Source of the DNA: Glacieibacterium arshaanense
GTDB taxonomy: Bacteria > Pseudomonadota > Alphaproteobacteria > Sphingomonadales > Sphingomonadaceae
Assembly: GCF_004681125.1 (NCBI RefSeq)
Contig: NZ_SIHO01000003.1
Location: forward strand, 400,122-464,121
DNA length: 64,000 bases
Reading direction: 5' to 3'
The position numbers and the translations under genes were made by a program. This document shows, one piece after another, positions 42,491 to 52,643 of the stretch. The notes beneath the pieces were generated by a model. It had not been told where the DNA came from. It did no database searches and saw nothing but the letters and a program-made list of their open reading frames with translations. Position 1 is the stretch's first letter. Every line of letters begins with the position of its first letter.

Positions 42491-43672
42491 ATGAATACTG
42501 TCGCCGCGCACAAGCCGTCGCCAGCTGCATTGGGCGTGGTCCGCGTCGCTGCGGCGTTCACCATTTTTGCGACAGCCTGTGCACCTGTCGTCGCCGCAGA
42601 GCCGGCCGCGGCGCCGCCTGTCGCCGCCGACCCGGCTGCCGAGCACCTGCGCCGCGGGCTCGAGCTGATGGCCAAGGGCGACTATGCCGGCGCCAAGCTC
42701 GAATTCGAAACCGTGCTGCGGCTCGACGACTTGCCCGCCGACCTGCACGCGCAAGCCGAAGTCTATGCCGATGCGGCGCGCGCCTATCTGGGCGGCAGCC
42801 GCTGGTTGCCGAGCGGCTATGCGCTGCTCGGTGTCGGCAATTATCACGAAAACGATACCGTCGCCGGCAGCGGCGATACCAATGACATGTTCTTTAGCGC
42901 CCGCGTCGGCGGCCGCCTCAACTATGTGATGACCGACGCAAACGCGCTCAATTTCAGCCTCGATTACCGCCACCGCAACTATGACAACGCCAGCCGCCGC
43001 GACGATTCGGATCTGCGCTGGAACGCCAATTTCAGCCACGGCTTCGGCGACAATAATCTCGCGGTCGGCGTGCGTGGTCGCGCCAGCTACCGCGGCAACG
43101 GCCAGACCCGCAACGACTACGGCGTGTTCGGCACGGTGCGCTTTCTTGGCGACCCGACCGACCAGTTCAACCTCGGCGTCGAGTTCCGCCGCCGCAACTA
43201 TCCGCAAGGCCCGCTGCGCGCCCGGTCGCGCAACATCCTCGAATTCACCGGCGGCTGGACGCATACGCTGGCGGACGGCAAGGCGAGCTTCAGCCTCGCC
43301 GCCGGCGGTGGCCGCGAATTCGCCACCGACAACCGCCCCGACGGCGACTCGAACTTCTTCAACCTGTCACCGACGTTCAATTTCACGCTGAGCGATTCCT
43401 GGGGCGGCTATGTCTTCGCCTGGTGGCAGACCGATCGCTATAACGTCGAACGCATCAATTCCGAAGGCGCCGACGGCGTGGTCGGCATCACCACGCGCAA
43501 CGATGACCTCTGGGAAATCGGCGGCGGCCTGACGTGGGAGTTCGACTTGGGGGAATTCGGGCGCGGCTGGTCGCTCAATCCCGAAATTCTTTACACCGAG
43601 GACAAGAGTAATATCCTCGCGCTCAACTACAGCTCGACCGAACTGCACCTCACCTTACGCAAGGATTTCTGA
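42491..43672 (+). CDS. TPR plus beta-barrel outer-membrane protein (SlipAM/DUF560-like)
   Basis: Exported protein of 393 residues. A signal segment (ATACAPVVAA end) is followed by a TPR-like helical unit (AEHLRRGLELMAKGDYAGAKLEFETVLRLDDLPADL...YADAARAYL). A ~280-residue beta barrel then ends in the aromatic signature LHLTLRKDF. The layout matches surface lipoprotein assembly modifier proteins, which help move lipoproteins or haem proteins to the cell surface; it is shorter than the known neisserial ones. The ATG at 42491 is used; a GTG at 42455 is possible. It overlaps the NodT gene by one base (TGATG). Confidence 0.72.
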   Translation: MNTVAAHKPSPAALGVVRVAAAFTIFATACAPVVAAEPAAAPPVAADPAAEHLRRGLELMAKGDYAGAKLEFETVLRLDDLPADLHAQAEVYADAARAYLGGSRWLPSGYALLGVGNYHENDTVAGSGDTNDMFFSARVGGRLNYVMTDANALNFSLDYRHRNYDNASRRDDSDLRWNANFSHGFGDNNLAVGVRGRASYRGNGQTRNDYGVFGTVRFLGDPTDQFNLGVEFRRRNYPQGPLRARSRNILEFTGGWTHTLADGKASFSLAAGGGREFATDNRPDGDSNFFNLSPTFNFTLSDSWGGYVFAWWQTDRYNVERINSEGADGVVGITTRNDDLWEIGGGLTWEFDLGEFGRGWSLNPEILYTEDKSNILALNYSSTELHLTLRKDF

Positions 43673-45129
43673 TGAGCGCGCGGCTTGCAATGCTGACCCT
43701 GGTATTCGTTGGCCTTGGCGGCTGCACGCTGGGGCCTGATTACAAGCGCCCCGACGTCGCGGCGCCCGCGGCGTGGCGTACCGCGCCAGTCGCCGATCCG
43801 GTCGCCGTCGCCGATGCCGCCAACACGCAGTGGTGGCAGCAGTTCGGCGATCCGGTGCTCGACCAGCTCGTCGCCGAGGCACTCGGCGGCAACCTCGATG
43901 TCCAGATTGCCGCGGCGCGCATCGACCAGTTCATCGGCGCGCTCGGCACGACGCGGTCGCAGCTGTTCCCGCAAATCGGCTACGGCGCCGATGCCAGCCG
44001 CGCGCAGGCCAGCCGCATCGGCCAGCCGCCGCTGCCGCCGGGCGCCGACGCGACCTTCTCGCTATTTCAGGCGTCGCTTGGTGCCAGCTGGCAGATCGAT
44101 TTGTTCGGCCGTGTCCGCCGGCAGTCGGAGGCGGCGCAAGCGCAGGTGTTTGCCAGCGAACAGGCGCAGCGCGGCGTCGTGCTGACGCTCGTCAGCAACC
44201 TCGCCACCAGCTATGTCGCGCTGCGCGCGCTTGACCGTCAGCTCGAAATCGCCCGCGCCACCACCGCCAATTTCGAAAAGACCGCGCACATCTTCGACCT
44301 GCGCTACAAACAGGGCGTCGTCTCGAAGGTCGAGGTCATGCAGATCACCTCGCAGGTCCAGCAGGCCAAGGCGGCAATTCCGCTGTTCGAACAGGCGATT
44401 GCAGCGCAGGAAAACCTGATCTCGCTGCTGCTCGGCCGCAACCCCGGCCCGATTCCGCGCGGCAAGACCATCGATCAGCTGCTGGCCCCGGCGATTCCCG
44501 CCGATCTGCCGTCGACCTTGCTCGAACGCCGCCCCGACGTGCTGCAGGCCGAGCAAAATCTCGTTGCCGCCAACGCCAATGTCGGTGCGGCGCGCGCACT
44601 CTATTACCCCAACATCTCGCTGACCGGCTTGCTCGGCACCGTCAGCACGACCTTCTCCGACCTGTTTACCGGTCCGTCGCAGGCATGGCGGGCAGGGGGC
44701 AGCATCGCCGGCCCGATTTTCACCTTTGGAGCGGTCAAGGGCCAGAACGCCTCGGCTGACGCGGTGCGCGAACAGGCGCTGCTCGGCTATCAGCAGACCA
44801 TCCTCAACGCCTTCCGCGAAACCAATGACGCGCTGACCGGCTCGACGCTCAAGGCCAACGAACTCGCCGAGCAGCAGGCACGCGTCGCGGCGCTGCGTGA
44901 CTTCGCGCGACTGTCCAACCTGCGCTTCGAAAACGGCATGACCAGCTACATCGACGTGCTGGTCGCCGAAAACGAGCTGTTTGCCGCCGAGCTGGCATCG
45001 GTGCGGATCAGCGCGGAACGTCAGGCGCAGGTCATCAACGTCTATCGCGCCATGGGCGGCGGCTGGGTCACCACCGCAACCAACCAGGCGAACAACGCCC
45101 CGGTCAAAGCCGGCGCATCGGGCAGCTAA
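43672..45129 (+). CDS. NodT-family outer-membrane efflux lipoprotein
   Basis: TolC-like outer-membrane factor of 485 residues. The lipobox GLGGC predicts acylation at Cys18, followed by TLGPDYKRPDVAAPAAWR, the usual NodT start. Two OEP domains follow, with long coiled helices (ASWQIDLFGRVRRQSEAAQAQ and NLRFENGMTSYIDVLVAENELFAAEL). Such channels complete tripartite RND or MFS pumps. It is translationally coupled to the upstream barrel gene and lies divergently across from the minus-strand block that holds an RND pump and adaptor without their own channel. Confidence 0.92.
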   Translation: MSARLAMLTLVFVGLGGCTLGPDYKRPDVAAPAAWRTAPVADPVAVADAANTQWWQQFGDPVLDQLVAEALGGNLDVQIAAARIDQFIGALGTTRSQLFPQIGYGADASRAQASRIGQPPLPPGADATFSLFQASLGASWQIDLFGRVRRQSEAAQAQVFASEQAQRGVVLTLVSNLATSYVALRALDRQLEIARATTANFEKTAHIFDLRYKQGVVSKVEVMQITSQVQQAKAAIPLFEQAIAAQENLISLLLGRNPGPIPRGKTIDQLLAPAIPADLPSTLLERRPDVLQAEQNLVAANANVGAARALYYPNISLTGLLGTVSTTFSDLFTGPSQAWRAGGSIAGPIFTFGAVKGQNASADAVREQALLGYQQTILNAFRETNDALTGSTLKANELAEQQARVAALRDFARLSNLRFENGMTSYIDVLVAENELFAAELASVRISAERQAQVINVYRAMGGGWVTTATNQANNAPVKAGASGS

Positions 45130-45220
45130 TCGCGGCCAATCACCGCCAAGCCCGGGATGACAGCGCCGACACACTCGGCTAGAAGCCGCCGCACGCCGAC
45201 ACCAGCAGGACCCGCGCTCC

Positions 45221-47404
45221 ATGTCTCACGCCGAGATCACCCCCGCCATTGTTGCCGAACACGGCTTCACGCCCGACGAATATGACGTGCTGGTCGCGTC
45301 GCTGGGGCGCGTGCCCAACATGCTCGAACTCGGTATCTTTTCGGTGATGTGGTCGGAGCACTGCAGCTACAAGTCGAGCCGCATCCACCTCGCCAAATTG
45401 CCGACCAAGGCGCCCTGGGTCATCCACGGTCCCGGCGAGAATGCTGGCGTCATCGACATCGGCGCCGGCCCCGACGGCGCGCCGATGGCCGCCATCTTCA
45501 AGATGGAAAGCCACAACCACCCGAGCTTCATTGAGCCCTATCAAGGCGCCGCGACCGGCGTCGGCGGCATCCTGCGCGACGTCTTCACCATGGGCGCGCG
45601 CCCCGTCGCCAACATGAACGCGCTGCGCTTCGGCCGCCCCGATGCGCCGAAGATGCGACACCTGATCAAGGGCGTTGTCGCCGGCATCGGCGGCTACGGC
45701 AATTGCGTCGGCGTGCCCACCGTTGGCGGTGAGACCAATTTCCACGCGAGCTATGACGGCAACATCCTCGTCAACGCGATGACCGTCGGCACCGCGCGGC
45801 AGGACAAGATTTTCCTGTCGGCCGCCGCCGGCGTCGGCAACCCGATGATTTACGTGGGCTCGAAAACCGGCCGCGACGGCATCCACGGCGCGACGATGGC
45901 ATCGGCCGAGTTCACCGAGGAGTCCGAGGACAAGCGCCCCACAGTGCAGGTCGGCGACCCGTTCACCGAAAAGCTGCTGATCGAAGCCTGCCTCGAACTG
46001 ATGGCGTCCGACGCGATCGTCGCCATCCAGGACATGGGCGCCGCCGGGTTGACCTCGTCGTCGGTCGAAATGGCCTCGAAGGGTGGCGTCGGGCTGCGCC
46101 TCGACCTCGACAAGGTGCCGTGCCGCGAAGACCGCATGACGCCGTATGAAATGATGCTCAGCGAAAGCCAGGAGCGCATGTTGATGGTCTTGAAGCCCGG
46201 CCGCGAGGCGTTTGCCGAGGCGATCTTCCACAAATGGGAACTCGATTTCGCGGTGATCGGCGAAGTCACCGACACCGAGCGGCTGGTGCTGACCTTCCAC
46301 GGCGACACGGTGGCGGACATTCCGCTCGGGCCGCTTGCCGACAATGCCCCCAAGTACGACCGCGCGCACGTGCCGACGCCAAAGCGCGCGCCGCTGGGTG
46401 CAGTTTCTGAATCGACCGATCTCGGTGCCGATCTGCTCAAGCTGATGGCGTGCCCCGACCTCGCGTCCAAGCGCTGGATCTGGGAGCAGTACGACCACAT
46501 GGTCGGCGCCGACACCCTGCAGCGCCCCGGCGGCGATGCGGCGGTGGTGCGCCTCCACGGCACGCAAAAGGCGCTGGCGATCACCACCGATTGCACCCCG
46601 CGCTACTGCTTCGCCGACCCCTATGAAGGTGGCAAACAGGCCGTCGCCGAGACTTGGCGCAACCTGATTGCGGTCGGCGCGCTGCCGCTGGCGATCACCG
46701 ATTGCATGAACTTCGGCAACCCGCAGCGCCCTGAAATCATGGGGCAATTCGTCGGTTGCATCGAAGGCATGGCGGCCGCCTGCAAGGCTCTCGACTATCC
46801 CGTGGTCAGCGGCAACGTCAGCCTGTACAACGAAACCAACGGCACCGGCATCATGCCAACCCCCGCGATCGGCGGCGTCGGGCTGATCGAGGACTATACC
46901 AAGTCGATGAGCCTGGCGTTCAAGGCAGTCGAACAGGACATCTGGCTGATCGGCGGCGGCGACACCGACACCCACCTCGGCCAGTCGCTGTACCTGCGCG
47001 AATGTCTCGGTCGCGAAGACGGTCCGCCGCCGGCCGTCGATCTCGCCGCCGAACGCGCCGCGGGCGATTTCGTCGCGATGCTGATCGGCACCGGCCAGCT
47101 GACCGCCGTCCACGACATTTCAGACGGCGGCCTGCTGGTCGCAGTCACCGAAATGGCGCTCGCCGGCAACATCGGCGCAACCTTGTTCGACCTCGATACC
47201 GGCGGTGCCTTTGGCGAAGGCCAGGGGCGCTATCTGGTGACGCTGCCCGCTGCAAACGTCGTGGACGCACCGGTGCCGATGCGCCGCGTCGGCCGCACCG
47301 GCGGTGACAGCATCATCATCGGCGCCAAGACCAAGGTGAAACTCGCCGACCTGCGCGCCGCGCATGAAGGCGCTTTTCCGGCAATGATGCGCGACGAGAT
47401 TTAG
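45221..47404 (+). CDS. purL: Phosphoribosylformylglycinamidine synthase subunit PurL
   Basis: Small-type PurL, 727 residues, which with PurQ and PurS makes FGAM from FGAR in purine synthesis. Family marks are [17 protein letters not shown] with the catalytic His, [30 protein letters not shown], and the second half [31 protein letters not shown]. Length and motifs are normal. The ATG at 45221 follows a GCAGGAC site. purQ and purS are not next to it. Confidence 0.96.
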   Translation: MSHAEITPAIVAEHGFTPDEYDVLVASLGRVPNMLELGIFSVMWSEHCSYKSSRIHLAKLPTKAPWVIHGPGENAGVIDIGAGPDGAPMAAIFKMESHNHPSFIEPYQGAATGVGGILRDVFTMGARPVANMNALRFGRPDAPKMRHLIKGVVAGIGGYGNCVGVPTVGGETNFHASYDGNILVNAMTVGTARQDKIFLSAAAGVGNPMIYVGSKTGRDGIHGATMASAEFTEESEDKRPTVQVGDPFTEKLLIEACLELMASDAIVAIQDMGAAGLTSSSVEMASKGGVGLRLDLDKVPCREDRMTPYEMMLSESQERMLMVLKPGREAFAEAIFHKWELDFAVIGEVTDTERLVLTFHGDTVADIPLGPLADNAPKYDRAHVPTPKRAPLGAVSESTDLGADLLKLMACPDLASKRWIWEQYDHMVGADTLQRPGGDAAVVRLHGTQKALAITTDCTPRYCFADPYEGGKQAVAETWRNLIAVGALPLAITDCMNFGNPQRPEIMGQFVGCIEGMAAACKALDYPVVSGNVSLYNETNGTGIMPTPAIGGVGLIEDYTKSMSLAFKAVEQDIWLIGGGDTDTHLGQSLYLRECLGREDGPPPAVDLAAERAAGDFVAMLIGTGQLTAVHDISDGGLLVAVTEMALAGNIGATLFDLDTGGAFGEGQGRYLVTLPAANVVDAPVPMRRVGRTGGDSIIIGAKTKVKLADLRAAHEGAFPAMMRDEI

Positions 47405-47494
47405 CGCGCGTCTACAGCGGGCACTGCTTGAAGGCGCCTGCCTGCACCCCATATTGCGTGATGCGACTGGGTTCGCGAGGAGTGTTTCGCATCG

Positions 47495-47920
47495 ATGGCT
47501 GCAGCTGCTGCGCGTAGCTTTGACCAATTCACCATGGCGTTGCCGCAGCTCGGCAATGACCCCGCTGCCGTGCGCAAGCGTATCGAGATGCTTGAGCTGG
47601 TGCTCGAACGCGCGCTGGTCGTGCCGGGCACGCAAATGCGCTTCGGGCTCGATTCGGTGATCGGCCTGGTGCCCGGCGTCGGCGACATCATCAGCGGATT
47701 GATGGGTGCCTATATCGTCTGGGAAGCGCGCAACCTCAAGATGTCGAAGTGGACGCTATGGCGCATGGCCGGCAACGTCGGCGTCGACACGGCACTCGGC
47801 GCGATCCCGTTCGTCGGTGACCTGTTCGACGTGGTGTTCCGGTCGAACACCCGCAACCTGCGGCTGATCAAGCGCCACCTCGATCGCCACCACCCGGCAA
47901 GCGCCACCATCAACGCCTGA
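47495..47920 (+). CDS. DUF4112 domain protein
   Basis: Protein of 141 residues with the DUF4112 pattern: RFGLDSVIGLVPGVGDIISGLMGAYIVWEAR, VGVDTALGAIPFVGDLFDVVFRSNTRNLRLIKRHL. Two hydrophobic segments with the repeated PGVGD/PFVGD turns suggest a membrane hairpin protein. The function is unknown. A GAGGAG tract lies 13-18 bases before the ATG. Confidence 0.85.
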   Translation: MAAAAARSFDQFTMALPQLGNDPAAVRKRIEMLELVLERALVVPGTQMRFGLDSVIGLVPGVGDIISGLMGAYIVWEARNLKMSKWTLWRMAGNVGVDTALGAIPFVGDLFDVVFRSNTRNLRLIKRHLDRHHPASATINA

Positions 47921-47968
47921 AGCCAAGCCGGTTGCGCCGCCGCGTCGGGGCTGCGATGACGGGCGGCA

Positions 47969-49243
47969 ATGGACAATTTGCACCCCATTGTTGCGCTGGC
48001 GCTGTCGCTCGGCATCGGGCTGATCATCGGCACCGAGCGCGGCTGGCAGCTCCGTGACGAGCCATCGGGTGGCCGGATCGCCGGCATCCGGACTTATGCC
48101 GTCATCGGGCTGATCGGCGGGATCACCGGGTTGCTCGCCGCGCCGGTGCTGCCGACCGCGCCATTGCGCTGGGTGGCCATTGCGGCTGCGGCGGGTGTCG
48201 TTGCGGCGCTGGTGCTCGGCTATCGCGCCCGGCTCAAGCAAACTGCCAGCGTTTCGGCAACGGGCACGCTGGTATCGATACTGACCTTGCTGCTCGGACT
48301 GCTGGCGACGACCGGATATGCTACGGCCGCGGTGGTCATGGGCGGTGTCGTGACGCTGCTACTGTCGCTGCGCGACACGCTGCACGGTTGGCTACGCGCA
48401 CTTGGGCCACGCGACATGCGCGCGGCCGTACAATATGTCGTCATTGTCTGCGTGATTTGGCCGTTGCTGCCCGACCGCGCCTTCGGGCCGTATGACGCGT
48501 GGAACTTGCGGACGCTGTGGCTGGTCGTGGTGTTCGTCACCGGGCTGTCATTCGCCGGCTATGTCGCCAGCAAGCGGCTTGGCACCACGCGCGGCACGGT
48601 GGCTGCAGCCGCCATCGGTGCGACCTACTCCTCGACCGCAGTCAGCGCCGAGCTGGCGCGGCGGCTGCGCGACCCGACTGAAACCGTCGACATTCTGCGC
48701 GCCGGCATCGCGGCCGCCACCGCCGTCATGGCGCTGCGCGTCATCGTGCTCGCCGGCGTGCTGGTGCCGGTAGCGCGGCTGTCGTTCTTGGCGATTATGG
48801 CACCCGCGGCGCTATTTGCCTGTGTCTATGCGCTGGTGTCCGCGCGTTATGCCGATGCAAAGGACGGCAAGCCGATGCCGGCGCGCAACCCTTTCGATTT
48901 CTGGCCGGCACTTGGCTTTGCCGCGCTGATTGCAGCCGTCATCCTGTTGTCGCGCTGGGCCATCGACCGCTACGGTGGCACCGGGCTGACCAGCGTCGTC
49001 GCGCTGACCGGGCTGTACGATGTCGATGCGGCGATCATCATGCTGGGCAGCCTGCCCGCGACCACGATGCCGGCGCGCAACTTCGGGCTGTTGCTGGCGC
49101 TGCCGATCCTGATCAACACGCTGTGGAAGGCCGCGATTGTAGTGACGCTCGGCGGCTGGACACAGGGCTGGCGCGCCGCACTGCCGCTGTTCGGCGTCGC
49201 AGTGTTGCTCGCCGCGACGATTGCATTGGTCTGGCTGCAGTAA
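47969..49243 (+). CDS. MgtC/SapB-type N-terminus with DUF4010 membrane protein
   Basis: Membrane protein of 424 residues. The N-terminal ~140 residues match the MgtC/SapB group (ALALSLGIGLIIGTERGWQLRDEPSGGRIAGIRTYAVIGLIGGI). The rest matches DUF4010 (AVQYVVIVCVIWPLLPDRAFGPYDAWNLRTLWLVVVFVTGLSFAGYVASKRLG, GATYSSTAVSAELARR, LTSVVALTGLYDVDAAIIMLGSL). About 13 hydrophobic segments are visible. Magnesium-related roles are known for MgtC but not for this combination. It may be co-transcribed with the DUF4112 gene 48 bases upstream. Confidence 0.87.
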   Translation: MDNLHPIVALALSLGIGLIIGTERGWQLRDEPSGGRIAGIRTYAVIGLIGGITGLLAAPVLPTAPLRWVAIAAAAGVVAALVLGYRARLKQTASVSATGTLVSILTLLLGLLATTGYATAAVVMGGVVTLLLSLRDTLHGWLRALGPRDMRAAVQYVVIVCVIWPLLPDRAFGPYDAWNLRTLWLVVVFVTGLSFAGYVASKRLGTTRGTVAAAAIGATYSSTAVSAELARRLRDPTETVDILRAGIAAATAVMALRVIVLAGVLVPVARLSFLAIMAPAALFACVYALVSARYADAKDGKPMPARNPFDFWPALGFAALIAAVILLSRWAIDRYGGTGLTSVVALTGLYDVDAAIIMLGSLPATTMPARNFGLLLALPILINTLWKAAIVVTLGGWTQGWRAALPLFGVAVLLAATIALVWLQ

Positions 49244-49319
49244 GCGCTTGGGCAGCGCCGATTGACGCCGCGGCGGCCTTCTGTGCACCTTCGCTGACCG
49301 GCGATTTCAAGGGGGAAGC

Positions 49320-51041
49320 ATGATGTTCAAGGCGGTTCGGACGACAGGCTGGCGCCATGCATTTGTCGTCGCGTTGCTCGCCTGCACCGCGCAGGTCGCT
49401 ACCGCCGCGCCGGGCTTCGTGCCGCCAACCGCTGCCGAACGCGCAGCCGCAATGCCGGCGAACTACCTGCAACTGGTCAAGCTGTTTGATGACTGGCGCG
49501 CCTTCGCCCAGCCGACTGTGACCAACGGCGTCGCCGACTATGGCGCCGCCGCCATGGCACGCCAGGCCGCCGCCTTGCCGGCGTGCCGCGCCCGGCTGGC
49601 AGCCATCGACCAGACCGGCTGGCCCGAGACTGCGCGGGTCGATGCACGCTTCATCGCCGCTGAAATGAACGGCCTCGATTTCTTCCAGCGCGTGCTCAAG
49701 CCCTGGGCGCGCGACCCATCCTTTTATGCCAACATCTTTGCCGAATGGAGCGACGTCCCCGCGCACGAAGGCTCCAGCGCCGCCCCGAACATCAATCTCT
49801 ACGACTATAGCTACCCGCTCAGCGCCGCCGATGCGCGCAAACTGACCGCTGCGCTTGCCGCGGTACCCGCCAACCTCGCGGCGGCGCGCGTCAACCTCGC
49901 CGGCAGCAATGCCGCCGACCTATGGCGCTACGGCGACCGGGCCTATCGTGAACAGAGCGCGGTGCTCGACGCCTTCGCCAAGGGCACGCTGATACTCAAC
50001 ACGCTTCAGGGCCGGCGTCCCGCAACAATGGCAGGCGGCGGCCCCGAACTGGCGCGCGCCGTCGCTGCAGCCAAAAGCGCGACCGATGACTTTGCCGCCT
50101 GGGTCGCCGCGCAGGCACCCAGTAAGACCGGCCCGTCGGGCGTCGGCAAGGACAATTACAATTGGTATGTCGCCAACGTCGAACTGCTGCCCTGGGACTG
50201 GGACCAGCAGGTCACCTTGTTGCGCCGCGAACTCGACCGTTCGATTGCCTCGCTGCGGCTTGAGGAAGTCCGCAACCGCGACGTGCCGGCGGTGGTGCCG
50301 CTGACCGACCCGGCGGCGTTCCGCGCGCAAATCGACGCCAAATCGGCGCGGTTGAGCAGCTTTCTGGCGGCTGCCGGGGTCATCCCCGATACCGACTGGG
50401 CGCGGGCCGCGATTGCCGCGCAGCAGATCGACTATGTCGCACCCGGCGACCGCAACTTCTTCGCGCACGTCACGGCGCAGGACCCGATGCCGCTCAAATC
50501 GCACATGACGCACTGGATCGATCTGGCACGGATGCAGGTCGCACCCAACGCCAGCCCGATCCGTCGCACCCCGCCGCTGTTCAACATTTACGCCAACCGT
50601 TCCGAAGGCTTTGCCACGGCGTTCGAGGAAATCGCCATGCAGGTCGGGCTGTATGACGATGTCCCGCACGGGCGCGAGCTGGTGTGGATCATGCTCGCCA
50701 ACCGTGCCGCGCGCGGGCTGGCGTCGCTGCACGTCCAGGCCAACCAGATGGACCTCGCCCAAGCCGGGCGTTTCCATGCCGAATGGACGCCGCGCGGCTG
50801 GTCGGACCCGAACAGCAAACTCGTCGGCTTCGAACAGCTGCTCTATCTGCGCCAGCCCGGCTACGGCCCGAGCTATGTCACCGGCAAGCTGCAGCTCGAC
50901 CGGTTGATGGCGGATGTCTCGCACGCCGACGAACAGGCCGGAAAGCCGTTCGTGATGAAGGATTTCATGGCGCAGGTCATGGCGTCGGGTATCATCCCGA
51001 TCACGCTTATCGAGGACGAGATGTTGCCGCCGAAGCGTTAG
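49320..51041 (+). CDS. DUF885 family protein lacking the metal-binding motif
   Basis: Exported protein of 573 residues with signal peptide (WRHAFVVALLACTAQVATAAP). The C-terminal half aligns with DUF885, e.g. FNIYANRSEGFATAFEEIAMQVGLYDD and PSYVTGKLQLDRLMADVSHADEQAGKPFVMKDFMAQVMASGIIPITLIEDEML. Where its two neighbours have HEGIPGHH or HEAVPGHH, this one reads THWIDLARMQ, so the zinc-type ligands are absent and the usual peptidase activity is doubtful. It has a GGGGGAAG site next to the ATG. Its 3' end overlaps the convergent symporter by 35 bases. Confidence 0.8.
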   Translation: MMFKAVRTTGWRHAFVVALLACTAQVATAAPGFVPPTAAERAAAMPANYLQLVKLFDDWRAFAQPTVTNGVADYGAAAMARQAAALPACRARLAAIDQTGWPETARVDARFIAAEMNGLDFFQRVLKPWARDPSFYANIFAEWSDVPAHEGSSAAPNINLYDYSYPLSAADARKLTAALAAVPANLAAARVNLAGSNAADLWRYGDRAYREQSAVLDAFAKGTLILNTLQGRRPATMAGGGPELARAVAAAKSATDDFAAWVAAQAPSKTGPSGVGKDNYNWYVANVELLPWDWDQQVTLLRRELDRSIASLRLEEVRNRDVPAVVPLTDPAAFRAQIDAKSARLSSFLAAAGVIPDTDWARAAIAAQQIDYVAPGDRNFFAHVTAQDPMPLKSHMTHWIDLARMQVAPNASPIRRTPPLFNIYANRSEGFATAFEEIAMQVGLYDDVPHGRELVWIMLANRAARGLASLHVQANQMDLAQAGRFHAEWTPRGWSDPNSKLVGFEQLLYLRQPGYGPSYVTGKLQLDRLMADVSHADEQAGKPFVMKDFMAQVMASGIIPITLIEDEMLPPKR

Positions 51042-52461
51042 GCGACAATGCGCAGACCAGCACCACCGTCGCCGCATTGACCGCCATCGCCAGCAGGCCG
51101 TGCTCCCAGCCGGGGAAATGCGCCGACCAGAACGCATCGGCGGTAGGCAGCAGCAACGCGGCGTAGCCGACGACAATCCCCGCGAGCACGCCCGCGGCAT
51201 TGGCGCGCGGCCACAGGAACGCGAAAAACACGCCGGGCGCCAGCATGCCGATCGCCGCATACGCCGACAGCCCGATCTCGACGAGCGACTTCGACCCGCC
51301 GAGTGCCAGCCATACCGCCGCACCGGCAAAGCCGATCATCGCCACTCTCGACACCAGTAGCAGCGCGCGCCCGTCCATCGCGGGCCGCAACGGCAGCACT
51401 ACGTTGCGGCCGAAAATCGTCCCCGCGGTCAGCAGCAGCACCGACCCCGGCACCAGCGCCAGCAGGCAAGCCGTCCCCGCGAACAGCCCGGTCACCCATG
51501 CCGGATAATGCGCCACAACAAAGCTTGGCAGCACCGCATTGGTGTCACCATCCGGCGGCGCCACGCCCGCCAGCAGCGCCGCGAACCCCAGTGCGATGAT
51601 GAAGAAGTACGACAGCGAATAGATCGGTTGCCAGATGGCGTTGCGGCGGATCGTCTCGGCACTGTCGGCGGAGAAACACAACTGGAACAGGTGCGGTAGG
51701 ATCCAGTTGCCGAGCGCGACGTTGAGCGCCGAGGTCATCAGCCAGACATTGGTCAGCCCGGCGTCGGGCTGGCGGCCGGGGAAGCTGCCGATGCCGGGGA
51801 AGGCGGCTTCGGCCTGCGCATAGACGTCGAGCAGCGACGTCGCGCCGACCTTTGCGGCGACCGTCGCGCACAGCCCGATGACGATGACCACCATCAGCAC
51901 ATCCTTGACGCCCGCCGCGAACGCCGCCGAGCGCAAACCGGCAGTGAACACGAACGCCAGCATCACCGCCGCGGCAATCAGCGCCGCTGCCAGTGGCGCG
52001 ATCTGCGGCCCCAAGGTCAGCCGCACGATCAACCCGAGCGCGACGATCTGGATCTGCACATAGATGACCAGTGCCGCGATGCCTGCCATCGCGACCACCA
52101 CGCCGAGCAAGCGGCTCTGGTAATGGTCGGCAAAGAAATCGGCCTGCGTCAGCAGGTTGCGCGCGCGTCCCGCCGCCCAGATGCGCGGCATCAGCCAATA
52201 GCCCAGCGTTGCTGATAGCGACACTGACGTCAGCGCCAGATAGGCGGGCGCCCCGTAAGCCCAGGCGTAACCCGAAATGCCGAGCACCGCGAAGGTCGTG
52301 TAGACCTCGCCGGCGTTGAGGAACCAGAAGATCAGCATTCCGAAGCGCCGCCCGCCGATCGCCCATTCGGTGACGTTGACGGCGCGCGCCTGCTGCCGCC
52401 CATAGAGCAAAGCGCCGGCGACAGTGCCGAGCACGACGGCGAGCGCCAGCGCCAAAATCAT
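51007..52461 (-). CDS. Sodium:solute symporter (SSS family)
   Basis: Membrane symporter of 484 residues with about 13 helices. The pattern EWAIGGRRFGMLIFWFLNAGEVYTTFAVLGISGYAWAYGAPAYLAL and the WLMPRIWAAGRARNLLTQADFFADHYQSR segment are typical of the PutP/PanF-like group that pairs with a DUF3311 protein. The substrate is unknown; the peptidase-like neighbours suggest amino acids or a peptide-derived acid. The start overlaps the DUF3311 stop (ATGA). The 3' end overlaps the first DUF885 gene on the other strand. Confidence 0.9.
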   Translation of the reverse strand: MILALALAVVLGTVAGALLYGRQQARAVNVTEWAIGGRRFGMLIFWFLNAGEVYTTFAVLGISGYAWAYGAPAYLALTSVSLSATLGYWLMPRIWAAGRARNLLTQADFFADHYQSRLLGVVVAMAGIAALVIYVQIQIVALGLIVRLTLGPQIAPLAAALIAAAVMLAFVFTAGLRSAAFAAGVKDVLMVVIVIGLCATVAAKVGATSLLDVYAQAEAAFPGIGSFPGRQPDAGLTNVWLMTSALNVALGNWILPHLFQLCFSADSAETIRRNAIWQPIYSLSYFFIIALGFAALLAGVAPPDGDTNAVLPSFVVAHYPAWVTGLFAGTACLLALVPGSVLLLTAGTIFGRNVVLPLRPAMDGRALLLVSRVAMIGFAGAAVWLALGGSKSLVEIGLSAYAAIGMLAPGVFFAFLWPRANAAGVLAGIVVGYAALLLPTADAFWSAHFPGWEHGLLAMAVNAATVVLVCALSPNASAATSRPR

Positions 52462-52643
52462 CGGCGCGCCGCGCGCTTATCGAGTACGTGCACCAGCGCG
52501 ATGACCAGCGATGCGAAAACTACGCCCGCCAGCTGCCAGACCAGCGCGAACGGCAGGCCGAGCGGCCGCCACGCCACATCATTGGCGAACGGCACCAGTG
52601 CCACCTGCCAGACGAACGGCAGCACCAGCAGCCAGCGATGCAT
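52458..52643 (-). CDS. DUF3311 small membrane protein
   Basis: Small protein of 61 residues with two hydrophobic segments (HRWLLVLPFVWQVALVPFAN and PFALVWQLAGVVFASLVIALVHVLDK). The PFVWQ...PFALVWQLAGVV pattern is the DUF3311 family, which regularly sits before sodium:solute symporters and may be a small partner subunit (compare YhdT with PanF). Start and stop overlap both neighbours, so the DUF885 gene, this gene and the symporter form one coupled operon. Confidence 0.85.
   Translation of the reverse strand: MHRWLLVLPFVWQVALVPFANDVAWRPLGLPFALVWQLAGVVFASLVIALVHVLDKRAARR

Noticed and set aside
45179-47113. Open frame of about 640 codons antisense to purL
   Set aside because: purL is full length and certain; the antisense product is Arg/His/Asp-rich without known motifs, typical of high-GC shadows.
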